Shown in pieces: positions 47,676-56,376 of a stretch of 64,000 bases of DNA. Origin of the DNA: Roseovarius nanhaiticus (GTDB lineage: Bacteria; Pseudomonadota; Alphaproteobacteria; Rhodobacterales; Rhodobacteraceae); the NCBI RefSeq assembly GCF_900156535.1, contig NZ_FTNV01000001.1, forward strand, positions 620,001-684,000, written 5' to 3'. The first letter of the stretch is position 1. Each line of letters begins with the position of its first letter. The notes under the pieces were generated by a model that did not search any database, was not told where the DNA came from, and was given only the letters and a program-made list of their open reading frames with translations. A program made the position numbers and the translations under genes.

Positions 47676-48494
47676 TTACTCGCCGGGCCGTTTCCTGGCC
47701 GCCTCATACCGCTGCCACATATCGGGCCGCCGCTCTTGCGTGATGCGCTCGGCCTCGGCCTGGCGCCATTTGGCGATGGCGCCGTGATTGCCCGAGGTCA
47801 GCACATCGGGGATCACGCGGCCCTGCCATTCGGCGGGGCGGGTGTATTGCGGATGCTCCAGAAGGCCGCTGGAGTGGCTTTCCTCCACGGCGCTCGCCTC
47901 GTTACCAAGGATACCGGGGCGCAGGCGCAGCGCGGCGTCGATCATCGCCTGCGCGGCGATATCGCCGCCGGTCAGCACGAAATCCCCCAAGGAGACCTCG
48001 ATCGCGCCGTAATGCGCGATCACGCGCTCGTCCAGACCCTCGAACCGCCCGCAAATCAGCGTCATCCCCGGCCCCGCCGCCAGATCGCGCGCCATCTGCT
48101 GGTCAAAGCGGCGACCTCGCGGGCTGAGATAGATCAACGGGCTGCCTGGCGCGGCGCTGGCCTGCGCGGCCTCGATGGCGGCGCCCATGACATCTGCGCG
48201 CAGCACCATGCCCGCGCCGCCCCCTGCGGGCGTGTCGTCGACATTGCGGTGCTTGCCGATGCCGTGTTCGCGCAGATCATGCGTCTCCAGCTCCCACAGA
48301 CCGTCCTGCAAGGCGCGGCCCGTCAGGCTCTCGCCCAGGATGCCGGGGAAGGCCTGCGGCATCAGCGTGATCACCTGCACGCGCCACGCGCGGGCCAGCC
48401 TTTGCGGGCCGGACATCAGATCGCGCGGCGCTGCGCTTAGCGTCACGGATTTGCGGCCATGGGACCGATCGGGTGGCGTGGTCTGGTTCGACAT
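47676..48494 (-). CDS. trmD: tRNA (guanine37-N1)-methyltransferase TrmD
   Basis: A 272-residue SPOUT-class enzyme that makes m1G37. Motifs: [76 protein letters not shown] and [22 protein letters not shown] with the trefoil knot. The ATG at 48494 is chosen. Its N-terminus carries an extra of about 35 residues before the domain. Part of the ffh-rpsP-rimM-trmD-rplS group. Confidence 0.97.
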   Translation of the reverse strand: MSNQTTPPDRSHGRKSVTLSAAPRDLMSGPQRLARAWRVQVITLMPQAFPGILGESLTGRALQDGLWELETHDLREHGIGKHRNVDDTPAGGGAGMVLRADVMGAAIEAAQASAAPGSPLIYLSPRGRRFDQQMARDLAAGPGMTLICGRFEGLDERVIAHYGAIEVSLGDFVLTGGDIAAQAMIDAALRLRPGILGNEASAVEESHSSGLLEHPQYTRPAEWQGRVIPDVLTSGNHGAIAKWRQAEAERITQERRPDMWQRYEAARKRPGE

Positions 48495-48643
48495 GCGCAG
48501 GCCATAGCCCGGCGCCCGCAAGTTTGGCAAGCGGCGACGACCGAGCGTGGCACCAACCGCGTCAGGCCGCCCCGCGGCAAAGAGTGGCGCGGGGCGCTGC
48601 TACCGTCGGTATAGTGGGTTGAGGGGCCACCTTCCTTGGCGCG

Positions 48644-48805
48644 TCAGGCCAAGGCAATGACGCCGAAAAGCACCAGAAGGAACAATACGAGGGCGACGAT
48701 GATCAATAGTTTCGCACCCGATAGCGCGAGGCCCGAAAGGCGGTTGAACCCCAGAAGGGCGGCGATGGCGGCGATAGCCAGTAGAATGAGGATCCATTCC
48801 AGCAT
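48644..48805 (-). CDS. DUF1328-family small membrane protein
   Basis: A 53-residue protein with two hydrophobic helices, beginning LEWILILLAIAAIAALLGF and ending KLLIIVALVLFLLVLFGVIALA. It fits DUF1328 (YtjA type), a family with unknown function often induced by stress. An AAGGATTG site precedes the ATG at 48805. It sits between rimM and trmD on the same strand. Confidence 0.85.
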   Translation of the reverse strand: MLEWILILLAIAAIAALLGFNRLSGLALSGAKLLIIVALVLFLLVLFGVIALA

Positions 48806-48896
48806 GAGACAATCCTTTCGATAGGCGGGCGGGCCATGCGGCCCATGGCTCACAAACCCGCCTGCGCCTGCGATGGTTCCCGTGCCAAACGCGCTC

Positions 48897-49430
48897 TCAT
48901 GCGTCCGGAAAAAGCCCCTCGGGTGGATCGGCCACGATACGGCCCCCGGCCAGATCGACCGTCGGCACAGAGACTTGGGTGAAGGGCAGCAGCACCGTTT
49001 CAGGCGCGCCGGGCCGCGCGATCTCCAAAAGGTCCGACGCGCCGTGGTTCAGCACCGTCCTGACCTCGCCCAAAAGCGCGCCGCCGGTGTCATACACCGA
49101 AAGGCCAACCAGATCTGCGTGATAGTATTCGTCATCGGGCAGGCTGGGCAGGGCGGCCCGCGCGATCATCAGGCGCTTGCCGCGCAGGGCATCCGCTTGC
49201 TCCTTGGTGCGGATGTCTGACAGGCGCGCGGTAAAGCCACCCTTGGTCTGGCCGGTCAGCGTGACGGTATGGGCCGCGCCATCCTCCAGCGTCAGAGGCC
49301 CGTACGCGGCGATATCTTCGGGCACGGCGGCAAAGCTCTTAAGCCGCACCTCGCCGCGCACCCCGAAAGAGCCGGCAATCGCGCCGATGCAGATCATGTC
49401 GCCATCGGCGCCCTTAATGTCGTCGCTCAT
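48897..49430 (-). CDS. rimM: 16S rRNA processing protein RimM
   Basis: A 177-residue 30S maturation factor that binds S19. It begins ...[22 protein letters not shown] and has the PRC-barrel part [30 protein letters not shown] in pieces. ATG at 49430 chosen. It overlaps the end of the 44-residue gene by four bases (ATGA). Confidence 0.96.
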   Translation of the reverse strand: MSDDIKGADGDMICIGAIAGSFGVRGEVRLKSFAAVPEDIAAYGPLTLEDGAAHTVTLTGQTKGGFTARLSDIRTKEQADALRGKRLMIARAALPSLPDDEYYHADLVGLSVYDTGGALLGEVRTVLNHGASDLLEIARPGAPETVLLPFTQVSVPTVDLAGGRIVADPPEGLFPDA

Positions 49431-49561
49431 CGCGTTTCTCCTTCGCAAAGGCCGCGCCGCACTTCGCCGCCCGCGGCGGCGCAATCCAGCGCGTGTTGAT
49501 ATTTGGCATAGCCCCAGCCCGCGGCAAAGAGGAGCGCCCAGAAAATCGGTTTGCGCAGCAC
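49427..49561 (-). CDS. Small membrane protein between bluB and rimM
   Basis: A 44-residue protein using a GTG start at 49561, four bases after the bluB stop codon. Residues 5-18 form a membrane helix ([14 protein letters not shown]), followed by a short tail with two cysteines, [18 protein letters not shown]. It ends in an ATGA overlap with rimM. The tight coupling on both sides argues for a real gene; no family is recognised. Confidence 0.6.
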   Translation of the reverse strand: MLRKPIFWALLFAAGWGYAKYQHALDCAAAGGEVRRGLCEGETR

Positions 49562-49565
49562 CGCG

Positions 49566-50195
49566 TCAGCGCCGCAGCGGAGCGGGCGCGCCTGTGCGCT
49601 CTTCCCACCCGGCGGTCTCAAGTTCGGGGGTCAGGCTGTCGGCCTCGGGCCAGCCGATGCAGAGATAGGCGACCAGATCCCAGCCGTCGGGCACATCCAG
49701 ATCGCGCGCCAGACGGGCGGGGTCGAGGATGGACACCCACCCGACGCCGAGACCTTGCGCCCGCGCGGCCAGCCAGTAGTGACAGATCGCACCGACGACC
49801 GAATAGCGCCGCATCTCGGGCATGGTGCCGGCGCCGAGGCCCGCGCCCTTGTCCGTCTCCTCGTCGCAATAGATGGCGAGCTGCACCGGCGCGTCGCGCA
49901 TCCCCGACAGCTTGAGCGTGCCGTAGATCTGTGCGCGCTCGCCCTCGTACCCGGCCAACGCGCGGGCATTCGCGGCCTCGAAATTGGCGCAGGCGGCGGA
50001 GCGGGCCGTATCGCTGACGACCTCGACGATGCGCCAAGGCTCGCTCAGGCCCACGGATGGGGCCATTGAAAACGCGTCGAGGCAGCGCGTTAGCACTGCC
50101 TCGTCCACGGGATCCGTGCGAAAGCGGCGCACATCGCGCCGCCAGCGCATCAGATCGGCCAGCCGTGCCTGAAAGTCCGGTGTGAACGTAGACAT
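49566..50195 (-). CDS. bluB: 5,6-dimethylbenzimidazole synthase BluB
   Basis: A 209-residue flavin-destructase that makes the lower ligand of vitamin B12. It shows the BluB signature: RRDVRRFRTDPVDEAVLTRCLDAFSMAPSVGLSEPWRIV in pieces, LKLSGMRDAPVQLAIYCD, GTMPEMRRYSVVGAI, and GVGWVSILDPARLARDLDVP. General nitroreductases lack the SVGLSxPW stretch. Another B12 pair, cobU and the cobC-like gene, lies at 13515-14608. Confidence 0.9.
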   Translation of the reverse strand: MSTFTPDFQARLADLMRWRRDVRRFRTDPVDEAVLTRCLDAFSMAPSVGLSEPWRIVEVVSDTARSAACANFEAANARALAGYEGERAQIYGTLKLSGMRDAPVQLAIYCDEETDKGAGLGAGTMPEMRRYSVVGAICHYWLAARAQGLGVGWVSILDPARLARDLDVPDGWDLVAYLCIGWPEADSLTPELETAGWEERTGAPAPLRR

Positions 50196-50228
50196 TCCAG
50201 CGCGCTCCCGACTGGTTTTGAGCCGAGT

Positions 50229-50645
50229 TTACTCTTCGGCGGCGGCCTCTTCGGTCGCCTCTGCGGCGGGCGCTTCCTCGGCGGGGGCGTTCTTGGCCTC
50301 CTCGAGGGCGGCGGCCTTGGCGGCGCGCTCTTCGGCGCGGTCCTGTGCTTTCTTGCCGGGGACGGCTTTCTTCATGTTGGCGCGTTCGGTCTTGGGGCGT
50401 GCGCCGGCGGCTTCGAGCATGCGCGCGACACGGTCGGTCGGCTGCGCGCCCTTCTCGATCCACGCCTGAATGCGCTCGATGTCCATCTTCACACGGTCTT
50501 CGCTGTCTTTCGGCAGAAGCGGGTTATAGGTGCCCAGCTTCTCGATGAAGCGGCCGTCGCGCGGCATGCGGCTGTCGGCGGCGACGATGGAATAGTGGGG
50601 GCGCTTCTTGCTGCCACCGCGGGCGAGGCGAATTTTCATGGCCAT
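50229..50645 (-). CDS. rpsP: 30S ribosomal protein S16
   Basis: A 138-residue protein with the S16 domain in residues 1-80: [39 protein letters not shown] in pieces. An alanine/glutamate-rich tail, rich in Ala, Glu and Lys, extends beyond 100 and is longer than in E. coli. AAGGAG lies 8 bases before the ATG at 50645. Confidence 0.97.
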   Translation of the reverse strand: MAMKIRLARGGSKKRPHYSIVAADSRMPRDGRFIEKLGTYNPLLPKDSEDRVKMDIERIQAWIEKGAQPTDRVARMLEAAGARPKTERANMKKAVPGKKAQDRAEERAAKAAALEEAKNAPAEEAPAAEATEEAAAEE

Positions 50646-50681
50646 GGGGTAGTCTCCTTGGGGTTTTGAGAGTGGATTGGG

Positions 50682-50978
50682 TTACGATTGGTGTTGTTTG
50701 TGGTGCTGAATGACTTCAGCGATGATGAAGTTCAGGAACTTCTTGGCGAATTCCGGGTCCAGATCGGCCTGATGCGCCAAATCCTCCAGACGTGCGATCT
50801 GCGCGGCTTCGCGCGCGGGATCGGACGGGGGAAGGTCATGCTCGGCCTTGAGGCGGCCGACGGATTGGGTGTGCTTGAACCGCTCGCCCAATGTGTAGAC
50901 AAGGATCGCGTCCAGCCTGTCGATGCTGTCGCGGTGATCCTTGAGAAGCTGTGCGGCTTTTGCGGCATCGGCACTCAT
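50682..50978 (-). CDS. Chorismate mutase (AroQ class)
   Basis: A 98-residue all-helical enzyme that turns chorismate into prephenate. It shows DHRDSIDRLDAILVYTLGERFKHTQSVGRLKAEHDLPPSDPAREAAQIARL in parts: Arg, Asp and Lys side chains line the AroQ active site, and the C-terminal NFIIAEVIQHHKQHQ is typical. It overlaps the GNAT gene start (ATGA) and precedes rpsP by 36 bases. Placement within a translation cluster is common in this family. Confidence 0.9.
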   Translation of the reverse strand: MSADAAKAAQLLKDHRDSIDRLDAILVYTLGERFKHTQSVGRLKAEHDLPPSDPAREAAQIARLEDLAHQADLDPEFAKKFLNFIIAEVIQHHKQHQS

Positions 50979-51547
50979 GCGCGCGCCTCCTTGTGGCCGG
51001 CGCCCAGGCCAAGATCGGCGGGCGCGGGGTGGCGGTATATCAGCGTGCCACCCCAATCGGGCAAATCGGGCAGAGGCGCGCCGCTGTCCAAAGTGCATCC
51101 CAGACGCTCGGCCAAGGCGATGGAGGGCGCGTTCGCCGGGTCAATATAGCTGACCACGGTGTACCAGCCCATATCCGCATAAAGGTGCTCCCGCACGGCG
51201 ATCGCAGCCTCCTTGGCGTAGCCGCGCCCCTCATGAGCGGGATCCCAAAGACCCCAACCCAGTTCCGGCTCGGGATAACCCTCGGCGTTAAAAACGCCGA
51301 CCTCGCCGATGGCCTGATCCGAGCCCTTGAGGCAAATGGCGAAAAGCCCGGTGCCGCGCACGACCCATTCGCCGATAAAGCGGCAGGTCTGAACCCAGGC
51401 ATCATGCGCGCTGTAGGGGCCGCCCATGTACTTGGCGCGGTCCGAGGCCATGAATGCCGTGCAAGCCTCCACGTCCTGCGGGCCGATGGCGCGCAGGGTC
51501 AGACGCTTGGTCGTCAGCACCGGGGTATCTGCCAGATGCGGGGTCAT
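50975..51547 (-). CDS. GNAT-family N-acetyltransferase, second of tandem pair
   Basis: A 190-residue RimJ/RimL-type acetyltransferase. It has LTTKRLTLRAIGPQDVEACTAFM at the start, the acetyl-CoA motif WDPAHEGRGYAKEAA near 101-115 and ANAPSIALAERLGC near 140. Its C-terminus YRHPAPADLGLGAG resembles the neighbour's YRHPSPAELGLAAAG, so the two are duplicates. It is coupled to both neighbours by ATGA overlaps. Substrate unknown. Confidence 0.9.
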   Translation of the reverse strand: MTPHLADTPVLTTKRLTLRAIGPQDVEACTAFMASDRAKYMGGPYSAHDAWVQTCRFIGEWVVRGTGLFAICLKGSDQAIGEVGVFNAEGYPEPELGWGLWDPAHEGRGYAKEAAIAVREHLYADMGWYTVVSYIDPANAPSIALAERLGCTLDSGAPLPDLPDWGGTLIYRHPAPADLGLGAGHKEARA

Positions 51548-52101
51548 CCGCGCCCCTCCTTTGCGCCCGCGGCGGCGAGGCCCAGCTCGGCGGGGGAGGG
51601 GTGGCGGTAAATCATGTCCTCGCCCATGTAGGGGTTGGTGTAGGTCCGCTCGTAGCGCGCGCCCATCCGCTCGGCCAGCGCGATCGAGCGGGCATTGCCG
51701 GGCACGATATGCGAGCCGAGGCTGTCCAGCCCCAGATCGGTGTATGCCCATTCGCGCGCGCGAATGGCTGCTTCGTAGGCGATGCCGCGCCCTTCGAAGC
51801 CGTCGAAGACGACATAGCCCAGCTCAGGCTCCGGCCAGCCCTCGGGGGCCCAGATGCCGACAAGGCCGCAAGGCAGGCTGGATGCCTTGTCCTCGATGAT
51901 GAAATAGCCGTAGCCGCGCAGCGCCCAATGGCCCAGATTCATCGCGAACCAGCGCCAGGCGCGGCTGCGATTGGGCTCGGTGCCGAAACCTTCGGATCGG
52001 GTGGGATCCATCAGGAACGCGATTGTGGGCTCGATGTCCTGCTCGGCAGGGCCGCGCAGGATCAGGCGCTCGGTCTCAAGGCGGGGGATAGCGTTCAGCA
52101 T
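51544..52101 (-). CDS. GNAT-family N-acetyltransferase, first of tandem pair
   Basis: A 185-residue RimJ/RimL-type acetyltransferase. It opens with PRLETERLILRGPAEQDIEP and has the acetyl-CoA motif FDGFEGRGIAYEAAIRARE near 100-118 and NARSIALAERMGA near 140. About 35-40 % of residues visibly match the next gene, including the C-terminus. The gene follows ffh after a repeat. Substrate unknown; ribosomal proteins or small molecules are possible. Confidence 0.9.
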   Translation of the reverse strand: MLNAIPRLETERLILRGPAEQDIEPTIAFLMDPTRSEGFGTEPNRSRAWRWFAMNLGHWALRGYGYFIIEDKASSLPCGLVGIWAPEGWPEPELGYVVFDGFEGRGIAYEAAIRAREWAYTDLGLDSLGSHIVPGNARSIALAERMGARYERTYTNPYMGEDMIYRHPSPAELGLAAAGAKEGRG

Positions 52102-52147
52102 GGGTCCACTCGCAGCGTATTGGGGGCGTGAGAGTCAGAGGCCAGAT

Positions 52148-52183
52148 GCCTCCGGAGGGAGTATTTTTGGAACAATGAAAGCA
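52148..52183 (+). repeat. Dispersed intergenic repeat, copy D
   Basis: GCCTCCGGAGGGAGTATTTTT then GGAACAATGAAAGCA. The last 25 bases (52159-52183) are identical, in reverse orientation, to 56898-56922 (copy E). It lies directly downstream of the ffh stop and upstream of the GNAT gene, on the opposite orientation. Confidence 0.8.
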
Positions 52184-52186
52184 TGA

Positions 52187-53686
52187 TCACTTCTTTTTGC
52201 CGAAACCCGACAGACCCGAGGGAAGACCGCCACCGCCGCCCATGCCGCCGAAGCCGCCGGGCATACCGCCGCCCATCTTCTTGGCCGCCGCCTCGAGCGC
52301 CTTGGGGTCCATGCCCTGCAATTCTTCGGGGCTGGGGCCGCCGCCCTTGCCGAACATGCCCTTCATGGCCTGTTTCAGCATGCCGCCCTTGCCCATCTTC
52401 TTCATCATGTCCGCCATCTGGCGGTGCATTTTCAGCAGCTGGTTGAGCTGGCTGACCTCAAGGCCCGCGCCCTTGGCGATGCGTTTCTTGCGGCTGGCCT
52501 GCAGGATCTGCGGATTGGCGCGCTCTTTCTTGGTCATCGACTGGATGAGGGCGATCTGGCGCGCGATGATCTTGTCATCGAAGCCCGCCTCTTGCACCTG
52601 TTTGGCCATCTTGCCCATGCCGGGCATCATGCCCATGACCGACTCCATGCCGCCCATCTTTTGCATCTGCTCCAGCTGCATGCGCAGGTCGTTCATGTTG
52701 AACTGACCCTTCTGGAAGCGCTTCATCATGCGCTCGGCCTGCTCGGCCTCCATCGTGGCCTGCGCCTTCTCGACGAGGCTGACGATATCGCCCATGCCAA
52801 GGATGCGGCCCGCGATCCGCTCGGCCTCGAAGGTCTCGATCGCGTCCATCTTCTCGCCCAGGCCGACGAAGCGGATGGGCTTGCCCGTGACCGCGCGCAT
52901 CGAGAGCGCGGCGCCGCCACGCCCGTCGCCGTCCATGCGGGTCAGGACCACGCCGGTCACGCCGATCTTGTCGTCGAACTCGGTCGCGACGTTGACCGCG
53001 TCCTGACCCGTCAGGCCATCGACCACCAGCAGCGTCTCGCGCGGGTTTGCCACGTCGCGCACAGCGGCGGCCTGCGCGATCAACTCGGCGTCGATATGAA
53101 GGCGCCCTGCGGTGTCGAGCATGTAGACGTCATAGCCGCCGAGGCTGGCCTGCGTCTTGGCCCGCTTGGCGATCTGCACGGGGTCTTCGCCCGGCACGAT
53201 AGCGAGCGTATCGACGCCGATCTGCTTGCCCAGAATGGCCAGCTGTTCCATCGCGGCGGGGCGATTGACGTCAAGCGAGGCCATCAGCACGCGCTTGCCC
53301 TCGCGCTCGGTCAGGCGCTTGGCCAGCTTGGCGGTGGTCGTCGTCTTGCCTGAACCCTGCAGGCCGACCATCAGGATGGGCGCGGGCGCGTTGTCGATCT
53401 TGAGCGCGCCGGGATCGCCCTCGCCGCGCAGCGTGTCGATCAGCGCGTCGTGCACGATCTTGATGACCTGCTGGCCCGGCGTGATGGATTTCAGCACCGA
53501 CTGGCCGGTCGCCTGGTCCTGCACCTTTTTCACAAAGTCGCGCGCCACGGGCAGCGACACGTCCGCCTCCAGCAGGGCGACGCGCACTTCGCGCAGGGCG
53601 GTTTTCACGTCCTCTTCGCTGAGCGCGCCTTGCTTGGTCAGGCGGTCGAAGACACCTGAGAGGCGTTCGGATAGATTTTCAAACAT
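52187..53686 (-). CDS. ffh: Signal recognition particle protein Ffh
   Basis: A 499-residue SRP54 GTPase that targets membrane proteins co-translationally. N and G domains: VGLQGSGKTTTTAKLAKRL (P-loop near 110), DTAGRLHIDAELIAQ (G3), TRMDGDGRGGAA (G4) and the GxKMDAIE element. The M domain is methionine-rich, ending in a long glycine/methionine-rich tail ([16 protein letters not shown]). It heads the minus-strand supercluster. The SRP RNA gene was not found in the window. Confidence 0.98.
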   Translation of the reverse strand: MFENLSERLSGVFDRLTKQGALSEEDVKTALREVRVALLEADVSLPVARDFVKKVQDQATGQSVLKSITPGQQVIKIVHDALIDTLRGEGDPGALKIDNAPAPILMVGLQGSGKTTTTAKLAKRLTEREGKRVLMASLDVNRPAAMEQLAILGKQIGVDTLAIVPGEDPVQIAKRAKTQASLGGYDVYMLDTAGRLHIDAELIAQAAAVRDVANPRETLLVVDGLTGQDAVNVATEFDDKIGVTGVVLTRMDGDGRGGAALSMRAVTGKPIRFVGLGEKMDAIETFEAERIAGRILGMGDIVSLVEKAQATMEAEQAERMMKRFQKGQFNMNDLRMQLEQMQKMGGMESVMGMMPGMGKMAKQVQEAGFDDKIIARQIALIQSMTKKERANPQILQASRKKRIAKGAGLEVSQLNQLLKMHRQMADMMKKMGKGGMLKQAMKGMFGKGGGPSPEELQGMDPKALEAAAKKMGGGMPGGFGGMGGGGGLPSGLSGFGKKK

Positions 53687-53941
53687 CTCTTATCGCTCCT
53701 GCCGCAAGCACGTGCCAAACCAGTTTTGCCCCCGTGGGCGCAGACGCGCTGACGGAGGGCGATCCCGGCATGGGCCAAGGGACCGGAAGACAGGGACGCT
53801 TCCGGAGAATTGACGGGCTTTTAGAGGCGGCGCGCGGCCGAGTCAAGCCGGGCAGGGCCGAGGCGCACGCCATCCCGATTGCTCTTGAAGTGAGGGGCGC
53901 CATTGCGGTTGATGGTAGAGTGACCCGGCAAAGAGGCTGCC

Positions 53942-54823
53942 ATGGACAACTGGGACGAGATCAGGACGGCCTACCACGTGGCCCGTGCGGGCACCGTCAG
54001 CGGCGCGGCGGAGGCGTTGGGCGTGCATCATGCCACCGTCATCCGCCATATCGACGCGCTCGAGGCGCGGCTGGGCGTAAGGCTCTTTCAAAGGCATGCG
54101 CGCGGCTACACCCCGACCGAGGCGGGCGCTGATCTGCTGAGCGTTGCGCAGGAGGCCGACCACCGCTTTGCCCAGTTGGCGGGCCGGATCAAGGGGCATG
54201 GCGGTGATGTCAGCGGGGATCTGGTGGTTACGTCTTTGGCGGCTTTCAACCATTTCCTACTGCCCGCGCTGGCCGACTTTCAGGCAGAGCATCCCGAGGT
54301 GGCGTTGCGATATCTGACCGGGGACCGGCTGTTTCGACTCGAATACGGCGAAGCGCATGTGGCCGTCCGTGCGGGCGCCGCGCCCGACCAGCCGGACAAT
54401 GTGGTTCAGCCGTTCTTCGACCAGCAGGTGGGGCTCTATGCGGCGCGCGCCTACATCGCGCGTTACGGGCAGCCGGACGGGACCGAGGCGCTGGCCGGGC
54501 ACCGCATGGTCGGCGCCGCCGATCTGGACAGCCGCGCGCCCCACGCGCGTTGGATGACCGCGGAGATCCCTGTGGCCAGCGTAGTCCTGCGCAGCGATGA
54601 CGTGCACGCCCAATGGGCCGCGATCGAGGCGGGCATCGGTATCGGCTTCATGCCCTGCCTGCGTGCGGATTCCCTGCCCGATCTCGTGTGCATCGCCCCG
54701 CCGCGCAGGGAATGGGCTGCACCGCTCTGGCTCTTGAGCCACATGGACTTGCACCGCACGGCCAAGGTTCAGGCGCTGACTGCGTTCCTCAAGGCGCGCG
54801 TGCCGGGCTGGACCGGCGCGTGA
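53942..54823 (+). CDS. LysR-family transcriptional regulator
   Basis: A 293-residue regulator. The winged helix-turn-helix is in the first 60 residues (YHVARAGTVSGAAEALGVHHATVIRHIDALEARLGVRLFQR in pieces), followed by an effector-binding domain with alternating alpha/beta structure. The stop codon overlaps the start of the following DMT transporter gene, an unusual same-strand pairing that suggests it controls or is co-transcribed with that exporter. Confidence 0.92.
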   Translation: MDNWDEIRTAYHVARAGTVSGAAEALGVHHATVIRHIDALEARLGVRLFQRHARGYTPTEAGADLLSVAQEADHRFAQLAGRIKGHGGDVSGDLVVTSLAAFNHFLLPALADFQAEHPEVALRYLTGDRLFRLEYGEAHVAVRAGAAPDQPDNVVQPFFDQQVGLYAARAYIARYGQPDGTEALAGHRMVGAADLDSRAPHARWMTAEIPVASVVLRSDDVHAQWAAIEAGIGIGFMPCLRADSLPDLVCIAPPRREWAAPLWLLSHMDLHRTAKVQALTAFLKARVPGWTGA

Positions 54824-55713
54824 GCGATGCGTGGCGCGGCCATCTGGCGATGTTGGCCTTTTCCGGGCTGATCGCGGGCTCGTTCGCGATGGGCTCATTG
54901 GCGGCGCCGCATATCGCTCCGGCGGCGATGAACGCGATGCGTTTTTCCATGGCGGCGGTGGTGCTGGGCATCTGGACCTGTCTGCGCATCGGCGTCACCC
55001 GCCGCGATGTTGAGGCGCCGTGGCGCTATCTTTTGCTGGGCGGTCTGCTGAGTTGCTATTTCGTACTGATGTTCGAGGCGCTCAAGACGGCGCCTGCAGT
55101 GTCCCTGTCGGCGGTGTTCACCCTGTCGCCCATCCTTTCGGGCATCGCCGGTTACCTGCTGCTGCGCCAAGTCATGACGCCGCGCATGGGCGCCGCGCTG
55201 GCCGTCGGCGCGGCAGGCGCCCTTTGGGTGATCTTTCGCGCTGATCTGCACACGCTTCTGCAATTTCGCATGGGCGCTGGCGAGGCGTTGTTTTTCTGGG
55301 GTTGCACGGCGCACGCAATCTACACGCCGCTGGTGCGGCGGCTGAACCGGGGGCAATCGGCAACGGTCATGTCCTTCGGTACGATCGCGGCGGCGGCGCT
55401 GATCATGACGGGGCTGGGCGCACAGGATCTTGCGGCGATGGCCTGGGGTGAGGTGCCGCTGATCGTCTGGATCACACTGGCCTATATCACGGTCTTTGCA
55501 ACCGCGCTGACCATCGTGCTTTTGCAATACGCGTCCCTGAAGCTGCCCAGCGCCAAGGTAATGGCCTATACCTACCTTTTGCCAACTTGGGTGATCGGCT
55601 GGCAGGCGGCGTTAAGCCAGCCGTTGCCGCCCGCGCTGGTCCTTGTGGGGGTGGCGTTGACCATCACGGCCCTTGTGATGCTGCTCAAGAATGAGGAGGC
55701 GCCGGCGCGCTGA
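54820..55713 (+). CDS. DMT-superfamily (EamA) transporter
   Basis: A 297-residue inner-membrane carrier with ten hydrophobic segments in two EamA repeats (MLAFSGLIAGSFAMGSLAAPHIAPAAMNAMRFSMAAVVLG, then YFVLMFEALKTAPAVSLSAVFTLSPILSG). It uses a GTG start that overlaps the LysR stop codon. Substrate unknown; metabolite export is the family's usual role. Confidence 0.87.
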   Translation: MSDAWRGHLAMLAFSGLIAGSFAMGSLAAPHIAPAAMNAMRFSMAAVVLGIWTCLRIGVTRRDVEAPWRYLLLGGLLSCYFVLMFEALKTAPAVSLSAVFTLSPILSGIAGYLLLRQVMTPRMGAALAVGAAGALWVIFRADLHTLLQFRMGAGEALFFWGCTAHAIYTPLVRRLNRGQSATVMSFGTIAAAALIMTGLGAQDLAAMAWGEVPLIVWITLAYITVFATALTIVLLQYASLKLPSAKVMAYTYLLPTWVIGWQAALSQPLPPALVLVGVALTITALVMLLKNEEAPAR

Positions 55714-55796
55714 CTGCCCGCCGACAGGGTCGGGTCGGAACCATTTTGTCCCGCTTGGCGTTTGAACCCCAACGTAAATGCAAAGAGGGACATAAA

Positions 55797-55865
55797 ATGC
55801 GTAATATTATCTATCTCGTCGGCCTCGTCGTCATCGTTCTGGCCATCGTCAGCTTCGTATTGTGA
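55797..55865 (+). CDS. 22-residue membrane micro-protein
   Basis: The frame encodes MRNIIYLVGLVVIVLAIVSFVL, one hydrophobic helix after a basic N-terminus. AAAGAGGGA lies 7 bases before the ATG, a strong ribosome binding site. The length is too short for most gene finders. I recall similar 20-25 residue peptides in Rhodobacteraceae, but cannot confirm by search. It stands between the DMT exporter and the ArsR gene on the other strand. Confidence 0.65.
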   Translation: MRNIIYLVGLVVIVLAIVSFVL

Positions 55866-55929
55866 TATAAAATTTTCGTGGGGTTGATCGCATTACCGGT
55901 CAGCCCCGCGTTTCTACCCACGCCGCACG

Positions 55930-56283
55930 CTAGTCCTGATTCTGGGTGTCCACATCCGGCTCGGCTCCAAGCTCCGTCGCCAAAAAGATCTCGAACGCGT
56001 CCAAGTCGACAGGTTCGAATTGACCGAACCCCTGCATCCAGATTGACGCATCCCGCAGCCCACCCGGCTCCAGCTTGCACCATTTGACGCGGCCGCGCCG
56101 CTCTTGACTGATCAAGCCGGCACGTCCCAAAATACCCAGATGCTTGGAAATTGCCGCAAGGCTCATATCGAATGGCTCGGCGACGTCCGTCACGGCCATA
56201 TCGTCTTCCAGCAACATGGACAGTATTGCGCGCCGGGTCGGATCGGCCAGTGCCGCGAAGGTCAGATCCAGTGATGCGGTCAT
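55930..56283 (-). CDS. ArsR-family transcriptional regulator
   Basis: A 117-residue winged-helix regulator. It has the pattern FAALADPTRRAILSMLLEDDMAVTDVAEPFDMSLAAISKHLGILGRAGLISQERRGRVKW, typical of ArsR/SmtB proteins of the non-metal-binding group (no conspicuous CxC metal site in the recognition helix; Cys in VKWCKLEPGG only). An ATG at 56283 is used; it is divergent from the universal stress protein gene. Confidence 0.88.
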   Translation of the reverse strand: MTASLDLTFAALADPTRRAILSMLLEDDMAVTDVAEPFDMSLAAISKHLGILGRAGLISQERRGRVKWCKLEPGGLRDASIWMQGFGQFEPVDLDAFEIFLATELGAEPDVDTQNQD

Positions 56284-56376
56284 GCAATCCCCATGTGAGT
56301 TGCGCCAGATCAAATGCGGTACTGACGCAGGCAGGCACTATCGCGGCAGTTGCACTTCAATACGAAAGGAATTCGC

